Below, in pieces: positions 46,901 to 57,714 of a stretch of DNA of 64,000 nt. Numbering within the stretch: position 1 is the first letter of the stretch; every line of letters starts with the position of its first letter. The notes beneath the pieces were generated by a model. It ran no database searches. It was not told the origin of the DNA and was given only the letters and a program-made list of their open reading frames with translations. This DNA is from Allodiplogaster sudhausi (taxonomy: Eukaryota > Nematoda > Chromadorea > Rhabditida > Diplogasteridae), in contig CALZFC010000354.1 of assembly GCA_945643635.1 (NCBI GenBank), forward strand, positions 3,141,001 through 3,205,000. Reading direction: 5' to 3'. Both the position numbers and the translations under genes were made by a program.

Positions 46901-49900
46901 AAAAAGTTCCATATTCAAGCATAAGATACTTGAAAGTGCAATTTTTGAATGAATTTGTGATCGGTGTCAGTGCAAAAACGTGATGTTACAGCACTCGACA
47001 GTAGATTAACGGCCATTTACCCATCGCGGGAAGATTGAATTTACAAATATTTTAAGACATTTGTTTGTTTCATGCTTTATCCATTTCTTATGTGAATATT
47101 CTACAATAAACTAAAGAATATTAGGCAAAACAGTATGAAATTAGTAAGCGAGCAATAACATCTCGCTTCGAAGCCAGCGCTACTTTAGCAATCTCGTCTA
47201 CCGTACTTTTTGAGTAATTCAATGGACTTCCATTGAAGACCTTTGCACGTTTGAACATACAATTGCAGTTTTTCGGTGATCGCCCTTCTTTAATCAGCTA
47301 AAGTGTTGGCTGAAGCTGTGAATATGATAGAAGTATTAGCAGAAAATTGACATATATAATATTTCGGCTTTCCTCCTTTAAATAGATATGTATTCTTCTT
47401 TCTCTTCTTCTCACAAATGAACCCAAAATTTAAAAAAAGTATTTTTTTAATCTATCGCTCTTAATATCCTTGATATTGGATGATTCGTAATGAGGAAATC
47501 TATGAATCAGTCAATATTTTTCGTCTTCTTCAGCTGGCCGCCCGCAATACGGCCGTTCTTGCGATGTCCTCTGCGGAAGAGCAGATTCAGGGCGACGGTG
47601 GCGGAATAAAGCTACGCATCCAGATTGGAGGAGGGCAGCAGAAGATGAGCAAGGAGGAGAAGGAGAGGAAGAGACAAGCAAGGCATCTCAAGAAGAGGAG
47701 AAGAAGCAGGGGAAGCGATGCAAGGGGCGGCAGATCGCGTTAGCTTCTTTTCTTTTTATTTATCTTTCTAAACATTTAATTTTGAGCGCAGAATCGAAAC
47801 CCACGATTGGTATAGAGGCTGAAAAGTGATACCTTTCTTGAGAAAAAAAAAGATGATTTTAGAAGACAAGAAAATGCGTGGAATGTGGGTGAATTTTTTT
47901 CTTTTTTTGTATGAAGTACTGGAAATATTTAAGTGAAAAAAATGAATAATAATGTGTGGTAGATACAGTATGCCTTACGTCTTCTTCAGCCTCTGGCGAA
48001 GATGCGGAGGGCGCGCAGTTCGACGAAGACGAGATCGACGGCGTGTTCGGGAACGGCCTCGAGGACGCCGTGCTCTTCCTGGAGGCAGACGCCGTCGACC
48101 CGTCCACCGTCAACGAGATGGAGGAGGAGGAGAATGAGCCTGGCGGCCAATTCATCTGCATTCACTGCCGATTCGCCACCAATGACAACGAGGTTACTAT
48201 TTGCGCTGTATATTCTTTATTCAATTAGACTATCTAGGTTTTTTTCCACCTGGAACTTACTCTTCTATGGCGAATCAGGGAAAGATGAAAGTCTGGCCTC
48301 GTTGAAGATGGCGATGGCAAAAGTTGTTTAGGAAGAGCTTGACCTTGTTGGTTACTGTAGGCTTGGTTAAGAGTGATTGGCAGAGGGAGGATACGGTAAT
48401 TTCACAGGACTTCCACAAGCACATGGCTCGCCGCCACAATGGCCGGACCGTGTTCGTGTGCTGCCTCTGCCCCCCTTCGAGCGGAGGAGAGAACACCCAA
48501 TTCGAGAGCGGATGGAACAGCGCGTTCTATGAGCACGTCGCTGCTGCGCACCTACCGGTTTTTTTTTTTAAATATTTTATTCTTTGTTTATTTAAAGTAA
48601 TTGTTTTACTTATTGATAAATGGCTTCTATCTCTGATTCAGTTCTGTTGAACGTGTAAATATTCTCAAGCTCTATCTTTTTTTAAATCAGTAAATATTAC
48701 CTTTATAAATTATTGCCGGTTGATACGCACTATTTGTCAAACACACCGTTACAGGGAGCACCGCCGTTCCAGTGTGACTTGTGCGATTTTTCCACTCCTG
48801 GCCCGATTCACGAATTTCTTAATCATCGACTCATGGCGCATTGTTAGATTTATCGATTGATTCACTTCTTACTTTCACATATAAATGTCAGCGGACTGTT
48901 AGTATAAAAAGTAGAATCCCGCTGTCGCAGTTATATATGTGATTATAATTGAAGATTGTCCGTGTTTAATGGAGAGAATGAAAAATTAAATTACGACATG
49001 CGATATGAACGAAATAGTTAAAAAAAACATTAATGAACTGACAATGCGATTAGATTATTTGCTCTTTACAGGCCCTTCGGAGCGTCCGTTCAAGTGTGCA
49101 GTTTGCAGCTGGTCGGCCCGTTCCAGAAGTCAACTGTGGGCACACGAAAGGATACATGCAGGTATTCCTGATTTTTTTCTCTTAAAGGATTTTACTTCTA
49201 TAGCCTTAGTTATTAATTCAACTAAAATTCATTAAATTATCTTTAGAATTTATGTAAATATATGTGATCAGTGAAGGTGCTCGCAGAAGGTTAAGTTTTT
49301 TTTTAAAAATTGTATGTAGTCACGAGAAGTTAACATTAAAATTTTGTGTTTTAATTGAAGGATCGGCGAACTTTTCGTGCATCGAGTGTGGCCGCGCGTT
49401 CCGCAAAGCCGAATCTCTCGCCAAACACACCGAAACTCATGGGGAGCAGAGGTGTGAAGTTGCATTCTGTAATATTTATATTTATTCTTGTTTTTTTAAG
49501 TCAACAGAAAAATAGTTGACTAAAGTTCCTTTTTGAGTACTAATGGTAAGCCATTTTATTATTGTAAAACCGAAGCACTAAGTGAAACAAAAACTTGACG
49601 GCACCCGGAGTCGAACCTTCAAGCCTTAGCATTCGGGGGAGCTGACATACCGACCGCGCCATTGGTGCCGCACCTTACGCTGGAAGATTTCCCCCCTATC
49701 TAGACAGCGCGGTCTAGCAAAGAGGCGAGAAAGGCGAGAGGCAACCAGACGAGGGGGGTGTGCGAGAGAGAGTGTGTGTGCTAGTGAAATGATGTTGTGT
49801 TGCGCTCCTCTCCTCACAAGGAAGTCTGTTCCCCTTTGTGATCTACATTATGAGTTGCTTTTTTGGCTAATGATCTCGTGGTCTCATGGTTTATTAGTAA

Positions 49901-52125
49901 AACAATGGACTGTTGTGTGAGATGTCGCTGGTTCGAGTCCAGCGCGATGATGATTAATGGTAAGCTGACATGCTGATAAGAACTATGGCAGAAAAACAGC
50001 AAAAGAAATCAGACAATCTTTATGAAGGTTAGGCAAATGACTGAAATAACTTGCTTAGAGTTCACGTGTGTGCCGACTGTGGATGGGCGTCGCGTACTGA
50101 AGCAGATCTCCTGGCTCACCGCGCACTCTCTCACCAGGTTTGTTTATTTCATAGTTTTTTTTTTTCATTTTTAAAATGTAAAAAAAAATCGTTATTTTGT
50201 TTATATTAATTCCGGCAACTATTTTCATTTTCTGATCAGCCAGATTTGATTAATATATTTCCTCTTCTCTTTAACCTATCAAAAATCATCGAATATAATG
50301 ACGTCGTATAAAAAAAATCGAAATCATAACCGGGCCTCTTATTCAGAAATCGGGAGAAGTGACTGCCAACCATTATATGTAGCTTTAATATCTTAATGTT
50401 TATAGAAAAATAATTAATAAAAAGTGGTATATCTAAAAAAAAATGATTGTAGGTGGATGTGTACAACTGCCACATCACGGGCTGCGACTACGTGAGTGCG
50501 AAGAAGAGTCAGCTGGCTGCTCATCTCCGGACTCATCTCGCTGTCAGGGCACACCTCTGCAAGGTACGGTACTTCTTTCTTTATTCACTTTCTTATTTTA
50601 AAATACAATCGTCAACGCCTTTTTTAAATATGTTTTTTTTAAAGATTACATATCTATACAATTTGTATTTGTTATTATATTGAATCATTTGTTAACAATA
50701 AGGTTGATATTTGTTTTTTTTTCTTTCGCTTTTCTTTAATATGCCTTACAATTTGTGCTTCTTTTTATATAGAATTATTTTAGACGATAAGATTGACTTC
50801 TTTTCCTTTGCTTTACTCTATTTCTTTTAAAGAATAAGCTTTTAAAATGCTTTCCTAAATTGAGATTTGCGGTCGTGGCTTCATCGAGAAGTCTCACGTG
50901 GTGCGCCACGAACGGATCCACCTGGAGGAGAAGCCATTCAAGTGCGAGCAGTGCGAGTATGCGAGCAGTCGAAGGGACAAGCTCAAGGTAGCTTTTTATT
51001 TAGGATTTTTTTAATCCTCTTTTATTAATTTGTTTGATTAAAACCAGTGCTGAAATAGGTCTGACCAATGACAGCGTTGTAAAGCCCCCGGTCCAAAGGC
51101 CAGGAATTCTGTCTTTTCCGTACGTCTTTCACTTTGTAACCTCCCGGACAGGCCATTTGGCCGTTTGTAGCCCCCCGGACCTACTATTTCAGCACTGATT
51201 AAAACCATAATTAACCGTAAGATATTATTCTCTCTTTCCCTGAATTTTTTTTACGCAGTCTTGTGAGGTTTAATGATGGTATTTAGTCCCGACTTAATCA
51301 GATGAAAGAAATGTTCATATTTGAAGGAGCACATCCTGAAGCACCACTCGGCTGGCGGAGAGGGAGGCACGGCGCACGTCCAGAAGAGAAGATACAAGAG
51401 GACCAAGCATCTGGCCGCTGCCATTGCCGCCAACTCACAGCAGGTCAGAGCAGCCAGAGATATCCCGTTCTTTCTAAATTAGTTATTAATTATTGTAACT
51501 TTATCCGGCTCCGTTGGTGCCTGCTTGAGTACTGGCGACATGGGTTACGGAAGAGAGAGGGAGTAGTAATATTCATGCAAAAGTTAAACGAATGACCACT
51601 TACCGTAATCAAATCAATCGTGTTAAGATGAAGCAGCAGCAACAGTCGATCGTGCAGCCGGCCGAGTCTCTCTTCCGCCCGATAGATCCGCAGACGGCGC
51701 TGGTTTCCAGGGAGCGCTTCGATCTCTGGCCTCCGCAAGTCGTGGTTGGCGGAGGAGGAGGAGGAGGCGGCGGCCTCTCGCTCTCGCCCCTCGCCGGGCC
51801 CCCTCGCGCCTTTTCGGTGGCGCCCCTCGGCGGCTTCGCCGGGATAGGCGGCTCAACCAGGCGCCAGTCCTCACCAGGCTCGATGTCCCTGATGAATGTC
51901 CAGCTCAGAGGCGGCCCCGACACTCCCTTGCTAGGTGACGATGAACACAACAAGCCAGAACAGCTCCTCCTGGGAAGAGAGACGCCTCCCCTTGTCACCC
52001 CCGTCCCTCGTTCCCCTCACAACCACTCCGACCCCTTCATGCTGAACGCCGTGGACGATCCCCATCGGCCAATGTCCCTACCACCGTACGGCGGAGGCAC
52101 ACCGAACACTTCGAACTGGTTCTAA
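43168..52125 (+). CDS. eor-1: BTB-BACK C2H2 zinc-finger transcription factor, EOR-1/PLZF type
   Basis: Nineteen exons in consistent phase encode about 913 residues, near the roughly 909 of C. elegans EOR-1: 43168-43273, 43790-43914, 44143-44265, 44610-44723, 45440-45582, 45915-46088, 46260-46382, 46643-46721, 47534-47738, 47990-48192, 48408-48557, 48755-48842, 49072-49161, 49361-49451, 50059-50137, 50453-50563, 50865-50987, 51327-51443, 51628-52125. The BTB domain has [20 protein letters not shown] and the BACK region follows. An acidic linker precedes nine C2H2 fingers (for example CIHC, CDLC, CAVC, CIEC, CADC, CEQC) joined by linkers such as HLEEKPFKC. The tail is Gln/Pro/Gly-rich. EOR-1 acts in Ras and Wnt signalling. 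Intron 1 starts CAG|GCAATT. The 47738 donor and whether 46384 TGA ever acts as a stop are the weakest points. Confidence 0.9.
43587..43749. mobile_element. hAT-like MITE, subfamily 1, copy 1
   Basis: 163 bp with terminal inverted repeats CAGTGCTGAAATAG / CTATTTCAGCACTG. The target duplication is AACTTATC on both sides (43579-43586 and 43750-43757). An eight-base duplication plus CAG...CTG ends indicates hAT mobilisation. It lies in EOR-1 intron 1. Confidence 0.9.
43943..43982. repeat. TA microsatellite
   Basis: (TA)n of about 38 bp in EOR-1 intron 2. Confidence 0.9.
44284..44448. mobile_element. hAT-like MITE, subfamily 1, copy 2
   Basis: 165 bp, same ends as copy 1, flanked by the eight-base duplication TTTTTGGC (44276-44283 and 44449-44456). 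It is in EOR-1 intron 3. Confidence 0.9.
44878..45111. mobile_element. hAT-like MITE, subfamily 2, copy 1
   Basis: 234 bp with ends CAGTGCTGAACAAGGTC and GACCTTGCTCAGCACTG, flanked by GTCACAAA (44870-44877 and 45112-45119). The interior has long C-runs near 44916-44934 and 44957-44966. It is in EOR-1 intron 4, next to copy 2 of the same subfamily. Confidence 0.9.
45176..45390. mobile_element. hAT-like MITE, subfamily 2, copy 2
   Basis: 215 bp, starting CAGTGCTGAACAAGG; the right end has decayed to TTCAGCTATG. It is flanked by GGCCGAAC (45168-45175 and 45391-45398). It shares the poly-C core with the preceding copy. Confidence 0.85.
45722..45914 (+). repeat. 39-bp tandem repeat ending at the 3' splice site
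   Basis: About five units contain TGATTGTCCTAATTAGGAGAAC and AGTTATACAA, spaced roughly 39 bp apart. The last unit supplies the acceptor CCTAATTAG used by the EOR-1 exon at 45915. Each earlier unit carries a copy of the same AATTAG|GA. Confidence 0.85.
46793..47293. mobile_element. TTAA-flanked MITE, family 1, copy B
   Basis: TTAA at 46793-46796 and 47290-47293 with the GGGCGATCACCGAAAA inverted ends. The interior matches copy A (7664-8154) in reverse, for example the stretch around CTTGAAAGTGCAA. It lies in EOR-1 intron 8. Confidence 0.85.
49600..49669 (-). ncRNA. tRNA-like sequence (degenerate) with Pol III signals
   Basis: The minus strand starts GGCACCA, has an A-box-like TGGCGCGGTCGG, a four-pair D stem, a B box GGTTCGACTCC and ends GGGTGCC, pairing with the start. 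TTTTT follows within ten bases. The anticodon and T stems do not pair well, so it is a tRNA pseudogene or tRNA-derived SINE remnant in EOR-1 intron 14. Confidence 0.35.
49871..49950 (+). ncRNA. Second tRNA-like sequence
   Basis: CGCTGGTTCGAGTCCAGCG is a perfect five-pair T arm with B box. TGGTCTCATGG resembles an A box, and ACAA...TTGT could be an anticodon stem. The acceptor ends pair only partly. It lies 200 bp from the other tRNA-like element in the same intron, in opposite orientation. Confidence 0.35.
51045..51197. mobile_element. hAT-like MITE, subfamily 1, copy 3
   Basis: 153 bp with the CAGTGCTGAAATAG ends, flanked by ATTAAAAC (51037-51044 and 51198-51205). It sits in the EOR-1 intron between the exons ending 50987 and starting 51327. 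Confidence 0.9.
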
Positions 52126-53064
52126 TCAGCACCTTCCTTATCAAAGCCAAGTATTTCCATCACCTTTCTAATGTTCTTACTTAAAAAAAAGGTCGCCGTT
52201 TGTGTTTTGTCAAGAACTTCTCCGGATTTTCAATCAGTTCTCGTGTCGCTAACCATGTTCCCTTACGCCATTTCCATCCTGCCAATAATTGCTGATTGTC
52301 TTAATGTAAATATAACGCATCAGAAATTATTGTTTACATCCTTGATTTTTAATTCCTTATTTTATTAATTTATGTCTGCTTCTGCTAAATGTTTCTGAAT
52401 GATTTAGTTTAAATTTTTTTTGTTGTTGTAAGAATTGACTGAATCCAGTCTAGCAAGCTACAATGACATTGCAAGAGAACTGAATGAACACGGATAGTCA
52501 GTTTTTATATTTCTTTTAAAATTTGTCGCATAATAAATATTAGCCTTAAATTGCCGGATAGTTCACTCAAAAAAGACGAAACTTTCTGTGCAGTCAACAC
52601 CGCGTTCCTAGAAACAAGACATCCAGCCAGACAGCTTTATCGAGAAGGAGACGCCAGGGATGACCGGTGGATCCGGGAGTGGTGGTCGTTGAGAGGGGAA
52701 CGGGGGCGGGAAACACAGAAAGAAGGCAAGCGGCGAGCCAGCTTAACGCTGATTGCCTTCGGGATTGCTCATAATCGGCAGTCAGTGCTGCGGCAGAGGC
52801 CGACGCTCGGTGGCTACTTTTTATACAATAAATTTTTTCCTTTACTGTCTCGCCGTCTCTCATACGTGCAAATTGAAGGGATCAATCAAGTCGGGAAGTG
52901 CCGTCTGATTGAGGTGTCCCCGGGAAAACACTGGCTACTTGCATACGTTTAAGTAAGATATTTGTATGGATACTTCATGACGCTATACAAAGATATAAAA
53001 CAAACATTTTATACGAGAAAGAAACACATGAGGGGAGAAGGGATAGGAAGACTGGACAGGGACT
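52126..53064. other. Region between convergent genes, no supported gene
   Basis: Contains the EOR-1 3' region and a 133-codon plus-strand ORF (52551-52952) whose product shows no motif I recognise. I do not call it a gene. Confidence 0.4.
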
Positions 53065-55692
53065 TTAGTAGTTGGCCTTGGAGGCACGACGAGCAGTGCG
53101 GAGCTCCTCGTTGTGGTACTCGGAAAGCTTGTCGACATTCTGGCGGAGATTGACTGTTCCCATCTTGAGGGCGGCAACGGCGCGGCTGAGGGACTCGCTG
53201 GAGGCATCTGGAAAGTGGCTAGATTGAGGGTTGCAAGGAGTCGGGGACTGACTGGGAGCAGCCTTAGCCGAGGCACCGCGAGTCTGGCGAACAGACTTCT
53301 GGCTCTTCGCAGAATTCACGGAGCGCGCAGCCTTCGGGGAGCGGCCACTCGAAGGGGACTTGGAGCCTGAATTCCCGTCAGGACTTATCCACTCAGGAAC
53401 CACTGAAGTTCAGAAAGCTCACGTTGGTTACGGTAGGCAAGGGGCGGAGCATCGAAGGCGTAGGTGGTGTCATCCTGCATTCCGCAGTAGACGGAGACAG
53501 CCGGGGCCTGAATATCAAAGAAGTTCATTGAAGAAATCCAGAAAATAATTGTTTGATTCGAACCGCGCGGCCGCTGGACGCAGGGGCCGCGTAGCTGGCC
53601 GGTGCGAGCTGCTGGATTCCCTGATGCTGGATGTGATGGCCGTGGCCAGTCCCGGATTGCGAATTCTGTCCGCGACCTCCCTGCCCAAGATTGTTCTCCT
53701 GCTGATTCGCCTGCTCCTCGTAAGTCGACTGCTGCTTCTGCTTGTTCTGCGCGGAAGGCGCGTACATCGAAGGGATCTGCAGTGGAATTAGAATTTGATC
53801 GATCAACAAATTTTGATATCACTGACGGCATGTCCGCTGGTGGGGGCCTGCGTGGTGTTGTTGTAGATCTGCTGAGAACCGTAGATCACAGGGGGAGGCT
53901 GCTGAGAACGAGCGCCAGCCTGAAAAGAGAGATGTAGATAGGAGAGAGAAGCGGATCAGAGAATGAGAAAAGAGAGAGAGAAAGTTTAGGGAATGAGGAA
54001 AAGAGGAGAGAAGATTGGATGAGAAGAAAGGAAAGCGAACCCAAGCATTGTTCATCGAGATGCCTGACTGTGCAGGGGCAACGGAGCCATGAGCCGAGGC
54101 CAGCCGCTCTGGAAAGGAAACCAAGTTAATCCGAACAACTATTTGTAAATATGTCGTAATTCTCACGGCCAGAGCAAACTCCGCCAGCACGGGGAGCCTG
54201 AGGGGCATAGGAAGAGATCTTCAGCTGGTAGGCCGGTGGCAGGGATTCCATTGCGTAGATCGAAGGCTTAGCACCCTCAAATTAATTACACTGTACTTTG
54301 TTCTCAAAATAAGAGTTTTCCACCTGGGAATGGTTCTGTGGAGCGGCCTGAGCTGAGTCAGCATTGTAGAATGCCGGCTGTTGCTGTTCATTCTAAAAAG
54401 TACATTTATAAAGTGACATTTTCATTCTTTTTCGAGGATCTTGTAAAACTGACGCGGCTCTCGAAGAGGTTCGGCAGATCACGGATTTCGACCTGAGAGT
54501 CGGCGCTCAAATCGCGCTTGTTCTGGGTGATCGCCTGGTAGAAAGAGTTCGAGGCCGGCTGGGGAGGGGCGGAGCCGTGCATCAGCTGCAAATTTTTCCT
54601 ATTTAAAATCAAATTACCATTTTCTATATTTCTTACTAATATAATTGTAATTCTTCTAAAGACCTGAAGAGAAGACTGGTTGGCAGGCGCCTGAACAACG
54701 TAGTTCTGGGCTTGAGGGGGAGCATTGTAGATGACACCCTGCAATGCAATCAATGATTCGTTCTCCGATTACGGTACACTGCTTTCGTGCCAGGACCTGC
54801 TGCTGGAGAGGAGCGGGCCGCGCGTACTGGCGAGGCTGATTGTATGCGGAGAGACCACTGGCCGGGATGTACTCGGAGTAGACTGCAGGGCCTGAATAAA
54901 GAGAGACCGATCTTGGTTTATGGATCTTCTTTTAATGAATCCAATGAGAATGCATTTATACTATTGTTGAGGAAGAGATTCGGTATTAGCGAAATTACTC
55001 TGTTCAGAATGAGGAGCTGTAGCATGCTGGGCAATCTGATACTGCCGCGGAGCGTGTCCGACAGGAGGCTGGGCGTATCCAGCAGAGGGCGGAGCGTATC
55101 CAGCAGAGGGCGGAGAGTATCCAGCAGAGGGCGGAGCGTACCCAGCAGAGGGCGGAGCGTATCCGGCAGGAGGCGGGGCATATCCGGCAGGGGGCGGGGC
55201 ATATCCGGAAGGGGGCGGGGCATATCTGGCAGGAGGCGGAGCATATCCGGCATTAGGCGGAGCGTATCCAACGGGGGGCTGAGCGTATGCACCAGGAGGA
55301 GCGGCAAATGCAGACGGCGCTCCCGATGCGAAGTACAAAGGAGAAGGACCCTAAAAATATTTGTTCATTGTTTCGCGAAGCAATATTTTTCCCTTTTCAT
55401 AGTTCAAATTTTTTTCCATAATGAAAGTGATCTTGCAATCCACGATGGAGAACAGAGAAGAGCTGACCGCAGCTGCGTATTGCGGTGCCGGGTACGCCTG
55501 CATGGGAATCGCGGTGAGAAGAGAGGCTGAAGACGCTGCTCGAGTCGTCATCGAAGGCTGGCCGTAGCTGCAAAATACATTTTTATCTTTATTTTATTTT
55601 AGATCAATTGAAATTAATACATATTTTAGTGATAAAGATATTGGGAATATTGACCCGCCGGCGTAGAAGGAAGGCGCGTAATATCCAGCCAT
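53065..55692 (-). CDS. Disordered Pro/Tyr/Ala/Gln-rich protein with YAPPxAG repeats
   Basis: Thirteen exons from ATG 55692 (MAGYYAPSFYAGG): 55692-55655, 55567-55468, 55350-54999, 54891-54797, 54738-54664, 54585-54454, 54392-54324, 54275-54167, 54108-54041, 53919-53827, 53776-53564, 53507-53423, 53402-53065; about 588 residues. Phases agree throughout, but the last junction requires a 20-base intron (53403-53422) or a one-base sequence error. Exon 3 holds about eleven copies of GYAPPxA. The remainder is Gln/Ser/Pro-rich, and the C-terminus ends in a possible helix (SRAVAALKMGTVNLRQNVDKL). No folded domain is recognised. It is transcribed away from the SSP gene, and an AATAAAAG box lies about 75 bases upstream. 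A sperm role is a guess from its neighbour. Confidence 0.7.
55045..55285 (-). repeat. 21-bp coding tandem repeat (YAPPxAG)
   Basis: About eleven units of the type GGATACGCTCCGCCTGC(T/C)... encode GYAPPPA or GYAPPSA. Neighbouring units are nearly identical, so copy number is likely variable. Confidence 0.85.
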
Positions 55693-56274
55693 TCCTTGGA
55701 AGATGACACTTGAGACGAAGAAATCAGGTGGGGATGAAGAGCGGGCAGCGAATGGATCTCCAGAGGCTGGCAGCCACTTTTATTCCGCTTCCATATATCT
55801 TTCCAGAAAAAGTCTCAAAAGTACATCAATTAGAATTACGTTTTGTTGACCTTTCCGAAGTTCTCTGACTTTTCGGCAAGTTCGTGACATTTTCTAGGTA
55901 CATTTCAAGGATTATCTACATAGGAAAGAGTAAGTTCACAGTTACAGTTGAATGTCGAATGCACTTGAGAAACATGTGCAAATAATTTTTCGCTCTAGTT
56001 GCTAATGATTATCCCATTCTATTTTTTAAAACTTGAAAGTCACGTGTTAATCCATTTAATACGATTAATTCAATCACTTGAAAAATTCAAACTGAAATTG
56101 TGAAATCGACTAATGGAACTTTCAAGTGCAAAGGTGGAGATTGCACTGAAAAGTGCACAAAGTAAGAATACAAAGTGCGCTTTGGCAGTATAAAAGAAGC
56201 CTTTTTCCTCATTTGCTACACAGTCGCCTGTCTTAATCCGTCTGCGCTCTCCTCTCCACCTTCACTCTCTCGCC
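55693..56274. promoter_or_regulatory. Shared upstream region of the YAPP-repeat gene and the SSP gene; TATA box 56189-56195
   Basis: The two genes are divergent and 582 bp apart. TATAAAA at 56189-56195 lies 80 bases upstream of the SSP start, and a TATA-like box lies at about 55762-55775 on the other strand. Repeated AAGTGCA / TTTCAAGTGC elements occur between them (about 56090-56160). The arrangement suggests co-expression but no known factor site was identified with certainty. Confidence 0.5.
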
Positions 56275-56929
56275 ATGTCTGCTCTCTCCGTCGATCCCCC
56301 CGCGGCCACGGTCCCTGCCGCCGGCGGTGCCTCCGTTCATCAGATCGCCAATCCGGGCGCGGCACGCTTTGTTTTCAAGGTTTGCCGTCCCGTACACTTA
56401 TATTTATAGTAAAACAAATAAAGTCAAACAATATTCACCTTCCAATCCGAAGTGATAAAATACCACTTTAAAGTAACAAAAATCTCCTTGCTTGCAGGTG
56501 AAGTCGTCGAATAACAACGAGTACCGCCTGAAGCCGGTGTTCGGCTTCGTTGAGCCGGGCGCGGCTGCCCCCCTCGAGATCACTCGGCTGGCCGGAGCAC
56601 CCAAGGAGGACAAGCTCGTAATCCAGTTCGCAGAGGCGCCCGCAGACGCCGCGGATGCCACCGCGGCTTTCAAGGTTTTCAGCGATATTCGAGGAGATTT
56701 GAGGAGATCGGTGGATGGATCGAAATGAGAACCATTCTTTTGATGGATCCATGGTAGTAAGCGATCGGAATTCTTTGATCTCATTTTGACATGATTTTTT
56801 GGAATCATTTCCAAGCGACCGATTGTTTGAGAAACTATTGGGCAAAATGATCAATTATTCATGAACGCATTTTTTCTTGAGGCGGCCGCCGTGGCTGGCG
56901 AGGTGACTCTGCCGATCTCGGCCCAGTAG
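56275..56929 (+). CDS. Small MSP-domain sperm-specific protein (SSP type)
   Basis: Exons 56275-56379, 56498-56674 and 56882-56929, all phase 0, encode 109 residues. The sequence MSALSVDPPAATVPAAGG, then FVFKVKSSNNNEYRLKPVFG, FVEPGAAAPLEITR and APKEDKLVIQFAEAPADA fills one MSP-domain beta-sandwich and closely follows nematode SSP/MSD proteins of 107-109 residues. Such proteins are abundant in sperm and related to MSP but lack its VKTT core. Function is inferred to be structural or regulatory in the sperm cytoskeleton. A TATA box lies 80 bases upstream. The third exon uses acceptor TTGAG. Confidence 0.9.
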
Positions 56930-57714
56930 AAGAAGATCCTCCCCTGACCGCTTCTCCATTCCCCCGCCCCCCAGCAGCCACCTCCCAAGATACTTCAACA
57001 CCCACCCGTCTAGCCCCTTCTCTGCATCTTGAATGAAATATTGTTTGAAGAATCTTTTTGTGCCACCACATCTTTCTTCCTAATCTGCTAAGCAGGCAAG
57101 CGTCACAATGCAAGAACTAAAGAGTAAATATTTCACATTCAAAAAAAGAATGAAAAAATATTTATTTTATCGAAGAGAGAATTTTTGTTTGTTTAGAAAA
57201 GCACGAATAAATCTAGAGAATGCTTTGATTTTTGTGAGGATCTGAATCCTACATTCTAAGCCCTTCGTAACATTTCGTCGTCCATGATTCTACGTGAAAG
57301 AAGGAAATACTTAAATAAATTTGCGAATACTAAGTTCGCAACTTGCTAATTGCTAATTTTTATCCTCAGAATTAAAGGATGAGGCATGCAAATGTGTGCA
57401 TAATAAATCGCTCGGTAAAGGAATTTGCACTACAGAATTTGCACACTGTTTTAAATTCCGAAATATCATATTTCAAGGACTTTCACTTGAGCCATGAATT
57501 AATTCTTTTCGAGCATAGGGTTTCTGAGCAATCGCTGGTAAGTTCAGAGTGTGACACAAACACTTGACTTTTCAAAGTGTCTAAATCTTGTCCCACAGGT
57601 GGTCGTTGAGGTCTTAGAGTATTTTTTTACACTCTCTCATATCTGCAAAAGTCGAACAGTAATACTGCATGGTTTGTTTCTGTTCAGATCATCCCTTTCC
57701 TGATCGGAAGATGT
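56930..57714. other. No supported gene
   Basis: Pyrimidine-rich 3' UTR-like start, then AT-rich DNA. I looked for the missing N-terminal REEP exon on the plus strand and did not find it. Confidence 0.4.

Noticed and set aside
52551..52952. 133-codon plus-strand ORF
   Set aside because: No recognisable motif, no splice context and overlapping antisense ORF of equal quality.
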